Below are positions 1 through 7,951 of a DNA stretch of 17,649 nucleotides, piece by piece. The notes below the pieces were generated by a model. It worked only from the letters and a program-made list of their open reading frames with translations. It did no database searches and was not told where the DNA came from. Origin of the DNA: Verrucomicrobiota bacterium (lineage in GTDB: Bacteria > Verrucomicrobiota > Verrucomicrobiia > Chthoniobacterales > UBA10450). The position numbers were made by a program, and so were the translations under genes. The stretch lies in contig QHRI01000015.1 in NCBI GenBank assembly GCA_003221375.1, positions 1 to 17,649 on the forward strand, given 5' to 3'. The stretch's first letter is position 1. Each line of letters starts with the position of its first letter.

Positions 1-110
1 TGAATCAAAGAGAAATGACCACGGCGATGCGTTAATAACGTTATATCGTTACAAGGGAATCTTTCTGTAACTTTTTAACTTTCTTTAACGTTTAATGTAG
101 ACGAAGCGAT
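1..110 (+). promoter_or_regulatory. AT-rich upstream region with repeated CGTTA elements
   Basis: This leader precedes the first kinase gene and holds no gene. It is much more AT-rich than the coding DNA. CGTTA occurs at 30-34, 39-43 and 47-51. The last two elements form the inverted repeat TAACG-TTATAT-CGTTA (36-51), and GTTAATAAC (31-39) is itself symmetric. Closer to the ATG lie several TTTAAC/TTTAAT runs (about 74-95) that could hold a -10 element. No convincing -35/-10 pair and no Shine-Dalgarno sequence was found before the ATG at 111. A role as promoter or operator is inferred from position and composition only. Confidence 0.3.
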
Positions 111-3092
111 ATGACGCCAGCGCGGTTCCAAACGATTGAGGGAATCTTTCGCGCAGCGCTGGATCAAGAGCCCGACCAGATTGACGCGTTCCTGGAAAAG
201 GCCTGCGAAGGCGACGAGGTTTTGCGTCGTAAAGTTGAAGCGCTCCTGGCTTCACGTCAGCAAGCTCGCAGCTTCATTGAAACATCAGCTGTTGATCTCG
301 CGGCGAGGGTTATTCAGAATAGGCAAACTGATTCGCTGGTTGGCCAGACGATCGGCCACTACAAAATTTCTGAACTGATCGGCAGCGGTGGGATGGGCGA
401 AGTCTACCTGGCCACCGACATTGCGGCGGGCCGTCAGGCTGCGATTAAAATCCTGCCAACGCGTTTTGCGGGTGACGTCGAGCGTCTGAAGCGGTTTAAG
501 CAAGAAGCGCGCGCCATCGTGGCACTCAATCATCCAAATATCCTGACAGTTTACGAGATCGGGGAGGATCACTCGACTCAGTACATTGCCAGTGAACTGA
601 TCGAAGGTGAGACCCTGCGTCAGCGTCTGATGCGCGGGCGAATGCCGTTGAGTGAAGCTATTGACGTCGCAATCCAGGTGGCGGGTGCCCTCGCCGCTGC
701 AAACGAAAGAGGGATTGTCCATCGCGATATCAAGCCGGAGAACATCATGCTCCGGCCGGATGGATACGTGAAAGTGCTCGACTTTGGGATTGCAAAACTT
801 GCCGGACAGGAGGTGCCGGTGACGTTACCGAGAGACGAAGCGTTGTTGATGGCTGAGACCAATCTGGGTTCGATCCTGGGAACTGTTCGTTACATGTCAC
901 CTGAGCAAGCGTCCGGCGTGCCGGTTGATAAAAGCACTGATATCTGGAGTCTGGGCGTGGTCCTTTATGAAATGGTAACGGGGTATGCGCCATTCACAGG
1001 CGACACACCGCAGGAGGCGATGTCTGCGATTCTAGAGAAAGAGCCTCCGCGTCTCACGAGTTACATCGCACCCGCTCCCGCTGAGCTTCAGCAGATTATC
1101 AGCAAAACGCTGCACAAAGATCGCGCGCAACGATATCGCAACGCACATGACCTGCTTCAGGCGCTCAAAGATTTCCGTCACAAATTGGAAGTTGAAGCTG
1201 ACTTGGCGCGCGCCACTGCTGCGCCTTTATGGCTACGCTGGACACGATCGCCCGCTGCCCTGACGCTGGGAGTGTTAGTAGCTGCTTTGGCGGTGGCGCT
1301 TCCATTCTACCGGCATCGGACCCTGGCGACGAGCTCACCGCCCGAGAAAAGCATCGCCGTGCTGCCATTCCTCGATCTTAGCGAGACAAAAGACCAAGAG
1401 TATTTCTGCGACGGCATCAGCGAGGAAATCCTCGGAGCCCTGGCTAAGGTCGAAGGGCTGCGTGTCGTTAGCCGTACTTCGTCATTTTCATTTAAAGGAA
1501 AGAGAGCGAACGCGAGGGAAATCGGGGAAAAGCTAAACGTCGCAAACGTGCTTGAAGGAAGTTTGCGACGCGAGGGTAACCGCGTTCGCGTTACCGCCGA
1601 ATTGATTAACACGCGCAGCGGTTTCCACCTTTGGACGGAAACTTACGACCGCCAAGTGGAGGGCGTGTTTGCGCTAGAGGATGAAATCACTCGCGCAATT
1701 GTTGATTCGCTCAAGATCAAGCTAGCCGTTTCGCTTCCAGCCCAGCAACAACGTAACACCGAGGTATACGATCTTTATCTCCAGGGCCTTTATTTCTCAA
1801 ACAAGGGGAGCGAGGAGGATTTGCGAAGGGCGCTCAGTTTTTTTCAGCGCGCGGTCGAGAAAGATCCGACATTTGCGCGTGCCTGGACCGGGATCGCAAA
1901 AGTTTGGTATTTTTTGGCCGACGTTTACGTAAAACCACTCGATGCGTACCCAGCGTCAAAGGAGGCCGCGTTAAAAGCAATCGCGCTCGACGAGAAGGAT
2001 GCTGAGGCGCATTGCTATCTTAGCGAAGCGAAGCGTGTCCTCGATTGGGATTTGGCCGGCGCGGATGCAGAGTTGAAACGGGCGCTCGAACTCGATCCCA
2101 ACTCAGCGCCCGCTCACTTCTTCTCAGCGTTGCTCCCGCTGTTCCGCGGCGAGCTAAAGGAAGGTCTTCGACTTGTCTTGGAAGCCGAGAAATTAGACCC
2201 GGTGTCGCCCATCATCAGCTACGTTGCCACTGCTGCCTACCTCGCCAACGACCAGGTCGACGATGCAATTAGTGAGGGTCAGCGGACGTTGCAGCTCGAT
2301 CCAAATTACTTTTATCTGGATTCGGATCTTGCAGCTGCTTATCGCGAGAAAGGGAACTTCGCCGAAGCGATCGCGCTCTACACCAAAGCCCAGGAGGCGA
2401 CCCGTCTCCCGAGTAGCGGCCTCGCCATCACCTACGCGCGAATGGGCCGCGAGACGGAGGCGCAAAATATTCTCGCTCAGCTCCTGCAAGCCAGGGAAAA
2501 GCGATATGTCTCGGCGCCTGTGATCGCCGCAGTTTACGTCGCGTTTGGCAACAAGGAAGAAGCTTTCCGCTGGCTCGAACGCGCATTTGCGGAGCACTCG
2601 GGAATACTACAGTGGATCGCGTTTCTTCCCGAATTTCGTCCGCTCCATTCCGATGCACGTTTTCCTCATCTTCTGCGGCGAATCGGCGTTTCGCAGAACC
2701 CAATTTTGGCGATCACCGAAACAACTCTGTCAGAGATTACCGATCCGAACGCCCTGAGTCACCTGACCCTGAAGGTTGGTGTAAAGCCACGACCAGGAAC
2801 GCAAAAGGGACACGCAAGGATTATCGTCTCCTTCTACGACCGGACGAAAGATAACAAAATGAAGCCGACAGACGCGCCGACAAGTTATAGTTGGCTTAAC
2901 GCTTCCGAGGACTGGACGGATGCAACTCCGAAATTCCTGGTAGCGACTTACCTGCGCCCAAAGACCCAATCACGTTCAGCTGACGGACGCGAGTATGGGG
3001 GATTCATTGTTCGAGTGTATTTTGACGGCCAGTTACAGGATGCGCGAGCGATGCCGCCGGAATTACTAACGCTGTTTCCGGCTCCAGATTAG
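111..3092 (+). CDS. Membrane-anchored Ser/Thr protein kinase with TPR repeats
   Basis: A 993-residue Hanks-type protein kinase. An N-terminal helical region (about 1-75) precedes the kinase domain (about 83-350): glycine loop GSGGMGEVY (91-99), ATP-binding Lys in AIKIL (K113), catalytic HRDIKPEN (H204-N211), metal-binding DFG (224-226) and the APE-like SPEQ (263-266), so all key residues are present. One membrane segment lies at about 381-400, followed by an IAVLPF...DGISEEI domain of the FlgO/TolB-N-like type (about 414-520). TPR repeats run to about 850. The last 130 residues look like a separate beta-rich domain (VSFYDR, FIVRVYFDG). Family knowledge suggests that a sensed signal drives phosphorylation of partner proteins; substrate and signal are unknown. 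The start is an ATG with no clear Shine-Dalgarno sequence. The gene stands alone, with about 200 bases before the next one. Confidence 0.93.
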   Translation: MTPARFQTIEGIFRAALDQEPDQIDAFLEKACEGDEVLRRKVEALLASRQQARSFIETSAVDLAARVIQNRQTDSLVGQTIGHYKISELIGSGGMGEVYLATDIAAGRQAAIKILPTRFAGDVERLKRFKQEARAIVALNHPNILTVYEIGEDHSTQYIASELIEGETLRQRLMRGRMPLSEAIDVAIQVAGALAAANERGIVHRDIKPENIMLRPDGYVKVLDFGIAKLAGQEVPVTLPRDEALLMAETNLGSILGTVRYMSPEQASGVPVDKSTDIWSLGVVLYEMVTGYAPFTGDTPQEAMSAILEKEPPRLTSYIAPAPAELQQIISKTLHKDRAQRYRNAHDLLQALKDFRHKLEVEADLARATAAPLWLRWTRSPAALTLGVLVAALAVALPFYRHRTLATSSPPEKSIAVLPFLDLSETKDQEYFCDGISEEILGALAKVEGLRVVSRTSSFSFKGKRANAREIGEKLNVANVLEGSLRREGNRVRVTAELINTRSGFHLWTETYDRQVEGVFALEDEITRAIVDSLKIKLAVSLPAQQQRNTEVYDLYLQGLYFSNKGSEEDLRRALSFFQRAVEKDPTFARAWTGIAKVWYFLADVYVKPLDAYPASKEAALKAIALDEKDAEAHCYLSEAKRVLDWDLAGADAELKRALELDPNSAPAHFFSALLPLFRGELKEGLRLVLEAEKLDPVSPIISYVATAAYLANDQVDDAISEGQRTLQLDPNYFYLDSDLAAAYREKGNFAEAIALYTKAQEATRLPSSGLAITYARMGRETEAQNILAQLLQAREKRYVSAPVIAAVYVAFGNKEEAFRWLERAFAEHSGILQWIAFLPEFRPLHSDARFPHLLRRIGVSQNPILAITETTLSEITDPNALSHLTLKVGVKPRPGTQKGHARIIVSFYDRTKDNKMKPTDAPTSYSWLNASEDWTDATPKFLVATYLRPKTQSRSADGREYGGFIVRVYFDGQLQDARAMPPELLTLFPAPD

Positions 3093-3235
3093 CTCGCGCC
3101 TTCACCCAGTAGTGCCCGATAAGTTTGTTATGCTGCAGCCGCGGTCTCGACTGTCACTCGAATCGCAATCGACAGGGTGATGCTTTCCCTTCGATCCCGC
3201 GCCGGGCAGAAGGCGAGGATCGGTCCAAATGAATC

Positions 3236-3264
3236 TTGTTGTTTATCGGGAAGTTTGCTAAGAC
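3236..3264 (+). promoter_or_regulatory. Weak candidate promoter for the TonB receptor
   Basis: In the 200-base gap after the kinase, TTGTTG (3236-3241) and TAAGAC (3259-3264) are 17 bases apart, a sigma-70-like spacing, but the -10 hexamer matches consensus at only three positions. No T-tract terminator for the kinase gene was seen in the gap, and no cobalamin-riboswitch-like core was recognised there. Confidence 0.2.
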
Positions 3265-3280
3265 GACGCAGGTCTAACGA

Positions 3281-3286
3281 AAGGAG
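3281..3286 (+). promoter_or_regulatory. Strong Shine-Dalgarno AAGGAG before a non-ATG start
   Basis: AAGGAG is a full-strength ribosome binding site, six bases before the in-frame ATC at 3293. An in-frame TAA lies at 3275-3277, so the receptor frame opens only just before this site. No ATG, GTG or TTG in that frame falls at a suitable distance; the first conventional start is TTG at 3344, which is 57 bases downstream. The site therefore supports ATC 3293 as the real start. Confidence 0.55.
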
Positions 3287-3292
3287 CTTGTC

Positions 3293-6200
3293 ATCAAGCG
3301 ACCATTCATCTGTTGTGCCGAATGGGGCGTAGTCGGGACTCCTTTGCTCTTGGCCTCAATCGCATTTGGCCAGGAGACTGTATCCACATCTCGGGAGGCT
3401 GACCAACGTGTCGCCATAGTAGCGGAGGTCATTGTCACTGGCTCGAACATTCCCACAGCTGAAGAAGTCGGTCCCAACCCAGTCGATACGTATCGTCCGG
3501 CAGACATCGAAAAACTGGGCATCCGCAATGCAACGGATCTGACAACTTTCCTGCCGCAAGAAGCAGGCGGCACCGTCAACTTGAACATTGGCAATGGCGG
3601 GGACGGTACTGTCCAGTTCAACGTGCGCGGCTTGCTGGCCAAAGAAACCCTCGTGCTAGTTGACGGAAAACGTGTCGCCTTTGGTTCATTGAACGGCGTC
3701 GGGTTCGGCAGCGGTGTGGACATTAACCTCCTTCCTTTTCCGATGATTGATCACATCGACATCTTGAAGGATGGCGCTTCGGCAGTGTATGGCTCCGATG
3801 CCGTCGCCGGCGTAGTCAACTTCTTTTTGATCCACAAATTCCGTGGTCTGGAGATCGGGGGGAGTTACGGGAATACAAACCTGGGAGCCTCCAACGATAT
3901 GGGTGAGTGGGAGGCATGGATCAAAGCCGGGACGGGAGATGACAAGACCAATATCGTTGTCATCGCCGATTTCTGGCAGCGTACCGGCGGTCTTTTCAGC
4001 CGCGACCGCGATCTGTCCAGTAACGCGTTTCAAATCCCCTGGGGTGGGGTCGATGCTCGCAACGGAGATGCACCTGGCCGCATTGGAAGGACGCGCAGGC
4101 TACTACCGCGCATGTTTTTCGGGCCGGGCGGTCTCCCGCTGCCCGGCGTGAACACGCCCCTTCCGCACTCGGCACCAAATGCGGCGACTTCGCCATTTTA
4201 TAAGTTCCCCGGTTTCCCGTTTCAAGTTTTAGCTGGGCTACCGGTCGTCAATCCCAATGCGTATCCAGGTGCCCCGGGGGTCATCGGCCCGAACGCAGCC
4301 TTTTTCTTTCCACAGTTCGGCACCAAATATAGAGGAGGTGGCGACTACTTCCGCTTTAACTTCGCGGCTGTCACGCCAGCGCTTCCTACGGCTGATCGCC
4401 AAGCCTTCTACGGTTCCTTCACGCGCGATCTATGTGACAAATACCTGACAGTGTTTGCCGACTTTAAGTATGTCCGCTCATTTTTCGATGCAGCGCTCGC
4501 AGCTGTGCCGTTTGTGCCCGACCCATTCGGCTTTAGTCCCAGCGGCAGGCAGGGCATCAGTGTCCCAATCGTGAACGCATGGAATCCGTTCACTGTCGCT
4601 GATGCGACCATTCCAAATTTCTTTCCCGATGGATCTGGTCTCCCGGTCACTACAGGCGTTCGGTTTCGCGCCCTTAAAGACACCGATCCCACACGACATG
4701 AAAAGTTCACCTACTGGGATTCGCTGTTCGACGTGGGGCTACGCGGCGAGATGGGGGAATTTGGCGAGTATTTCAAGACTTGGAACTGGGAGTTAGGTTT
4801 CCGTTATTCCCGGAATGAGGGTCAGGACTTGTCCGTCAACGGAGCCAGCCAGCCCGGATTGCGGGAAGCGCTGCTGGATACGGACCCGGCTACGGCCTTT
4901 GATCCGTTCCTCAATTTCAATGCCCACAACACCAAGGCGGCCAGGAGCAGAGTTTATGTCACTCTGCATAACTCAGGCGAATATGAGTTGCCATTAGGTT
5001 ATGCCACCATTAACGGTGACCTGTTCAGCCTTCCCGCCGGCCCAGTCTCCTTTGCTCTTGGCGGTGAGTATGACGCGCCGAGGTGGACGCGCGATCGTGA
5101 CGCGCTTAACACAACGTTTCAAACCATCGGCTCGGTGGATGGGGGAAGCGCACGAGTGAACCGCGATGTTTGGTCAATCTACCAGGAAGTTCGGGTGCCT
5201 TTCACCAGCCCGACCTGGAACTTCCCCGGCTTGTACAGCTTGGAGGTTGACTTTGCCGAGCGGGAAGAGTGGTACAGCCAGAACACCTCCGCAGTTCTAC
5301 CTTCTGGAGCCTTCCCCTTTCAGCCGGCGGCGCACAGCCAGTATAACGCGCAGAAGCCAAAAGTTTCCGTTCGTTGGCAGCCGCTTGATCCCAAGTGGAT
5401 CGGTGGCCTCATCTTGCGTGGCAGCTACACAGAAGCGTTTCATGCTCCGGCCCTATCGGAAATTTCACCCGCTTCCACGCAGGGGATCGCTGAGACCGCT
5501 TTCGACCCACTAACAAACCAGTCCTATGAGTTTGGGGTTTTCATGATAGGAAATCCCAACCTACAGCCGGAGGTGGCCTATGAATGGTCTTACGGGGCCG
5601 TTTACAGCCCGAAATGGATCAAGGGTCTGACGCTCAGCGCGGATTGGTGGCATATCGATATGCGATCGATTGCGTCCCTCCTCGGCACGCAATTCACTGT
5701 TGACCTTAACAACCCCGATCTGGTTATCCGTGGTCCTCCTGAGATTCCTGGCAGACCGGGACCAATCATTTTGGTTATTAATCCCAACGAAAACCTCACA
5801 GGCGCGATTTTTGAAGGTCTGGACTGCACCTGGCTATCCCGGGCTGAGTTTCAGATTTCGCCTGACACAAAACGGTTCGGTATCGCAGGCGAGTTTATTC
5901 CGCCGGGATTCACCCTGACGGGTTCGCTACCATGGAATCGCGCCAATTTCAGTCTGTTCTACGACGGCCCGGCCGATACGTGGCTGCAGGGCTTGGATAC
6001 CGGGGCGGTAATCCACTACACCGGCCAATACGAAGATGACAATGTCAGTCTGACCGGCTTACCAAAACCACAAACGCCGAGAAGCGGGCCTTTGCCGTGG
6101 CGCGCGCGCAAAGTGCGGGAGTGGCTTACGCTGGATTTAATTGCCTCTTATACGTTCAACCTGCCGCCGCCTGCTCTGGCCGAGGTACCGGGCCTCGCCA

Positions 6201-6448
6201 AAGATGGCGGCAAAAATTTCAAGATGAAGGACGGCAAAGAGAAACAAGTCTCCCCGGTTTCTACCGCCGAGTACAATTCCTGTGGCTGGCGCGCCTGGTT
6301 GAATAACACCACAATTACGCTTGGGATGCAGAACGTGTTCGACGCAGACCCGCCGTTTGTGGCCGACTCTTTCGAGAACGGCTACGACGAGTCGCTTGCC
6401 ACGATCAAAGGCCGGTTCTGGTACGTCCAACTGAAGAAGAGATTTTGA
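3293..6448 (+). CDS. TonB-dependent outer-membrane receptor
   Basis: A receptor of about 1,051 residues that imports a ligand across the outer membrane using TonB/ExbBD energy. The plug domain (about 46-185) shows EVIVTGSNIP, FNVRG, LVLVDGKRV, IDILKDGASAVYGSDAVAGVVNFF. The rest is a long beta-barrel with the typical NPNLQPE motif, and the chain ends in ...VQLKKRF, the terminal aromatic that outer-membrane insertion needs. Translating from ATC 3293 gives an N-terminus with KRP, a hydrophobic stretch and a likely cleavage near AFG/QE, which is a complete signal peptide. Starting at the first conventional codon (TTG 3344) would leave only MLLASIAFGQ. The ligand cannot be read from sequence. The chelatase-like gene downstream would fit a metal complex or tetrapyrrole, but that is a guess. 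No carboxypeptidase-like N-terminal domain of the SusC type is seen. Confidence 0.92.
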   Translation: MKRPFICCAEWGVVGTPLLLASIAFGQETVSTSREADQRVAIVAEVIVTGSNIPTAEEVGPNPVDTYRPADIEKLGIRNATDLTTFLPQEAGGTVNLNIGNGGDGTVQFNVRGLLAKETLVLVDGKRVAFGSLNGVGFGSGVDINLLPFPMIDHIDILKDGASAVYGSDAVAGVVNFFLIHKFRGLEIGGSYGNTNLGASNDMGEWEAWIKAGTGDDKTNIVVIADFWQRTGGLFSRDRDLSSNAFQIPWGGVDARNGDAPGRIGRTRRLLPRMFFGPGGLPLPGVNTPLPHSAPNAATSPFYKFPGFPFQVLAGLPVVNPNAYPGAPGVIGPNAAFFFPQFGTKYRGGGDYFRFNFAAVTPALPTADRQAFYGSFTRDLCDKYLTVFADFKYVRSFFDAALAAVPFVPDPFGFSPSGRQGISVPIVNAWNPFTVADATIPNFFPDGSGLPVTTGVRFRALKDTDPTRHEKFTYWDSLFDVGLRGEMGEFGEYFKTWNWELGFRYSRNEGQDLSVNGASQPGLREALLDTDPATAFDPFLNFNAHNTKAARSRVYVTLHNSGEYELPLGYATINGDLFSLPAGPVSFALGGEYDAPRWTRDRDALNTTFQTIGSVDGGSARVNRDVWSIYQEVRVPFTSPTWNFPGLYSLEVDFAEREEWYSQNTSAVLPSGAFPFQPAAHSQYNAQKPKVSVRWQPLDPKWIGGLILRGSYTEAFHAPALSEISPASTQGIAETAFDPLTNQSYEFGVFMIGNPNLQPEVAYEWSYGAVYSPKWIKGLTLSADWWHIDMRSIASLLGTQFTVDLNNPDLVIRGPPEIPGRPGPIILVINPNENLTGAIFEGLDCTWLSRAEFQISPDTKRFGIAGEFIPPGFTLTGSLPWNRANFSLFYDGPADTWLQGLDTGAVIHYTGQYEDDNVSLTGLPKPQTPRSGPLPWRARKVREWLTLDLIASYTFNLPPPALAEVPGLAKDGGKNFKMKDGKEKQVSPVSTAEYNSCGWRAWLNNTTITLGMQNVFDADPPFVADSFENGYDESLATIKGRFWYVQLKKRF

Positions 6449-6498
6449 AGAATTCTTTCAACCGCGCGCTTCGGCGATCGAATCTCCGTACCTTCCCA

Positions 6499-6565
6499 CC
6501 AGCAACATCTGGCAGAAATTGAGCGTTGGACGTTGAGCGTTGGGCGTTGAACGTTGTTTTGCTGG
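6499..6565 (+). repeat. TTGRRCG heptamer array between 7-bp inverted repeats
   Basis: Five tandem heptamers, TTGAGCG, TTGGACG, TTGAGCG, TTGGGCG and TTGAACG, occupy 6519-6553 and are followed by another TTG. The array is flanked by an exact inverted repeat, CCAGCAA (6499-6505) and TTGCTGG (6559-6565). The right arm abuts the ATG of the chelatase-like gene at 6566, so the repeat is its immediate leader and no Shine-Dalgarno sequence is visible there. Repeats of this kind recur in verrucomicrobial genomes in my experience. The function is unknown. Confidence 0.7.
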
Positions 6566-7387
6566 ATGACAGATAAAACTGCCCTTCTTATCGTCGCGCA
6601 CGGCTCGACTGTGAACCCGGATTCCAGTGCGCCGACGTTGGCACACGCTGCGGAGATTAGGCGGCGCAAAATCTTTCGAGAGGTCAGCTGCGCATTCTGG
6701 AAAGAGGAACCGAGTTTGCGCGACGCGCTTTTCTTGTTTGACCCGAAATCGGTCCGCGAAGTCTACGTCGTGCCGAATTTCATCAGCGAAGGCTACTTCA
6801 CTCAGACGGTGATCCCGCGTGAGCTCGAGCTGAATGGGCGCATTACAAAGCGACCGAGTGGCCAGATCTGGAAATATTGCGAGCCTGTTGGGAATCACTC
6901 GCTGATGACGGAGCTGTTGCTCAAGCGCGCGGGCGAGGTCGCACCTGGTGTCAATCCTGCCGAGACCAGCTTGCTGATCGTCGCGCACGGAACCGATTTG
7001 AATGAGAACAGCGCCGTCGCGGCAAAACGCGAAGCGGAAAAGATTCGTGCGCTGGGAAAATTCTCGGAAGTGCTCAACGTTTACATGGAAGAACCGCCGC
7101 TCATATCCGATTGGCGGAAATTGACGGAGACGCGCAATGTCGTGGTCGTGCCGTTCTTTATCTCCGACGGACTTCATAGTTACGAAGACATTCCGCGATT
7201 GATCGGGATCCCTGCACCCGCGGGCGTTGACCGGGGCGGTCCGGGGTCAACGCCCCCGGCTACAGCACACGGCGAAGTTTTTCGCCGCAATCCGCACAAG
7301 ATCGACAATCGCTCCTTATTCTACGCGCCGTCGATCGGCACTGATCCCGGCTTCGCGGATATTATCGTCGAGCAGGCAAAAAGTTGA
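6566..7387 (+). CDS. Two-domain CbiX/SirB-like sirohydrochlorin chelatase
   Basis: A 273-residue cytoplasmic protein made of two CbiX-type halves. Half one has LLIVAHGS (H12) and VPNFISEGYF (69-78); half two has LLIVAHGT (H141) and VPFFISDGLHSYEDIP (195-210, H204). The family inserts cobalt or ferrous iron into sirohydrochlorin for cobalamin or siroheme. The second metal-binding His is kept only in the C-terminal half (GLH); the first half reads GYF at that place, so that half may be structural or an incomplete site. ATG 6566 was preferred to the TTG at 6554, which lies inside the repeat. Residues about 216-235 are low-complexity (PAPAGVDRGGPGSTPPATAH) and are encoded by a GC-rich hairpin repeat that appears to have been inserted in frame. 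A DR2241-like protein is encoded two genes on, a pairing known from fused DR2241 proteins. Metal and product are not decided by the sequence. Confidence 0.82.
   Translation: MTDKTALLIVAHGSTVNPDSSAPTLAHAAEIRRRKIFREVSCAFWKEEPSLRDALFLFDPKSVREVYVVPNFISEGYFTQTVIPRELELNGRITKRPSGQIWKYCEPVGNHSLMTELLLKRAGEVAPGVNPAETSLLIVAHGTDLNENSAVAAKREAEKIRALGKFSEVLNVYMEEPPLISDWRKLTETRNVVVVPFFISDGLHSYEDIPRLIGIPAPAGVDRGGPGSTPPATAHGEVFRRNPHKIDNRSLFYAPSIGTDPGFADIIVEQAKS
7218..7259 (+). repeat. GC-rich palindromic repeat inside the chelatase gene
   Basis: GGGCGTTGACC (7222-7232) and GGTCAACGCCC (7245-7255) form an exact 11-bp stem around a 12-base loop. After one mismatch, three more pairs extend the stem outward to 7218/7259. 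It is read in frame as a Gly/Pro-rich insertion in the second chelatase half. It resembles dispersed REP-like hairpins, but only one copy lies in this window. Confidence 0.65.
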
Positions 7388-7436
7388 AATCCCGCTCGCG
7401 CTTGGTTTCTTTTTGCGCAACATTGCTGTCCCGCGA

Positions 7437-7898
7437 ATGAAGGAAACCACGTGCAAGAAGCTGCAGGAGATCGGGGCATTTGCGCTGGCTGGCGGTTGCA
7501 CCCGGAAACGAATGAAGCAACTGGTGGAAATGATTCGCGCGGCCCGCGACTATCGATGGTTAGCGGTTTACAAAATCGTCAAAGATGAATTCGTGATTCT
7601 CGCCGGCACAGGCAACGAGCCGCCCGCTTATCCCCAGTTTCCTACTACGCAGGGGCTGTGCGGCGCTGCGCTAGAGTCGGGAAAACCGATCATCGTCGGC
7701 GACGTGCACAAGGATCCGCGGCATCTGCCCGCGTTTCATACGACTCGCTCGGAGATCGTTGTCCCCATGAGGAACAACGAGCACCGGCGCATTCTCGGAA
7801 TGATGGATGTAGAAAGTGACAAGTTGAATGCGTTCGGCGAAGAAGATCGAGAATTTCTGGAGCGGGCTGGTGGCTTAATTGCCCACTGTTTGCATTAG
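7437..7898 (+). CDS. Small GAF-domain protein
   Basis: A 153-residue protein consisting of little more than one GAF domain (about 10-150). The segment GLCGAALESGKPIIVGDVHKDPRHLP, with SEIVVPM and GMMDVES after it, resembles free-methionine-(R)-sulfoxide reductase. The GVCG-type cysteine is kept (C75), but the catalytic cysteine expected in the HIACD position is replaced (HLPAFHTTRSE). Reductase activity is therefore doubtful, and ligand or redox sensing is more likely. ATG 7437 is chosen because the frame upstream runs through the end of the chelatase gene. It starts 49 bases after that gene, and the next gene follows after 53 bases, so they are probably co-transcribed. Confidence 0.78.
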   Translation: MKETTCKKLQEIGAFALAGGCTRKRMKQLVEMIRAARDYRWLAVYKIVKDEFVILAGTGNEPPAYPQFPTTQGLCGAALESGKPIIVGDVHKDPRHLPAFHTTRSEIVVPMRNNEHRRILGMMDVESDKLNAFGEEDREFLERAGGLIAHCLH

Positions 7899-7951
7899 TA
7901 CGAGACGCCTCTTTCGACTTCGCCCCGGACAAGCCTAGGTTGGGCGTACCG

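Noticed and set aside
3093..3292. Cobalamin riboswitch before the TonB receptor
   Set aside because: The gap is 200 bases, and no B12-box-like core or matching stem arrangement could be recognised.
6445..6461. Imperfect palindrome TTGAAGAATTCTTTCAA as receptor-gene terminator
   Set aside because: It overlaps the stop codon, is AT-rich with weak pairing and has no T-tract.
6519..6556. Heptamer array as a CRISPR
   Set aside because: Units are seven bases with no unique spacers, and no cas genes are present.
6458..7177. Minus-strand open frame of 239 codons antisense to the chelatase gene
   Set aside because: It is a shadow of the chelatase codon pattern, its start end lies inside the coding gene and its tail is the translated heptamer repeat.
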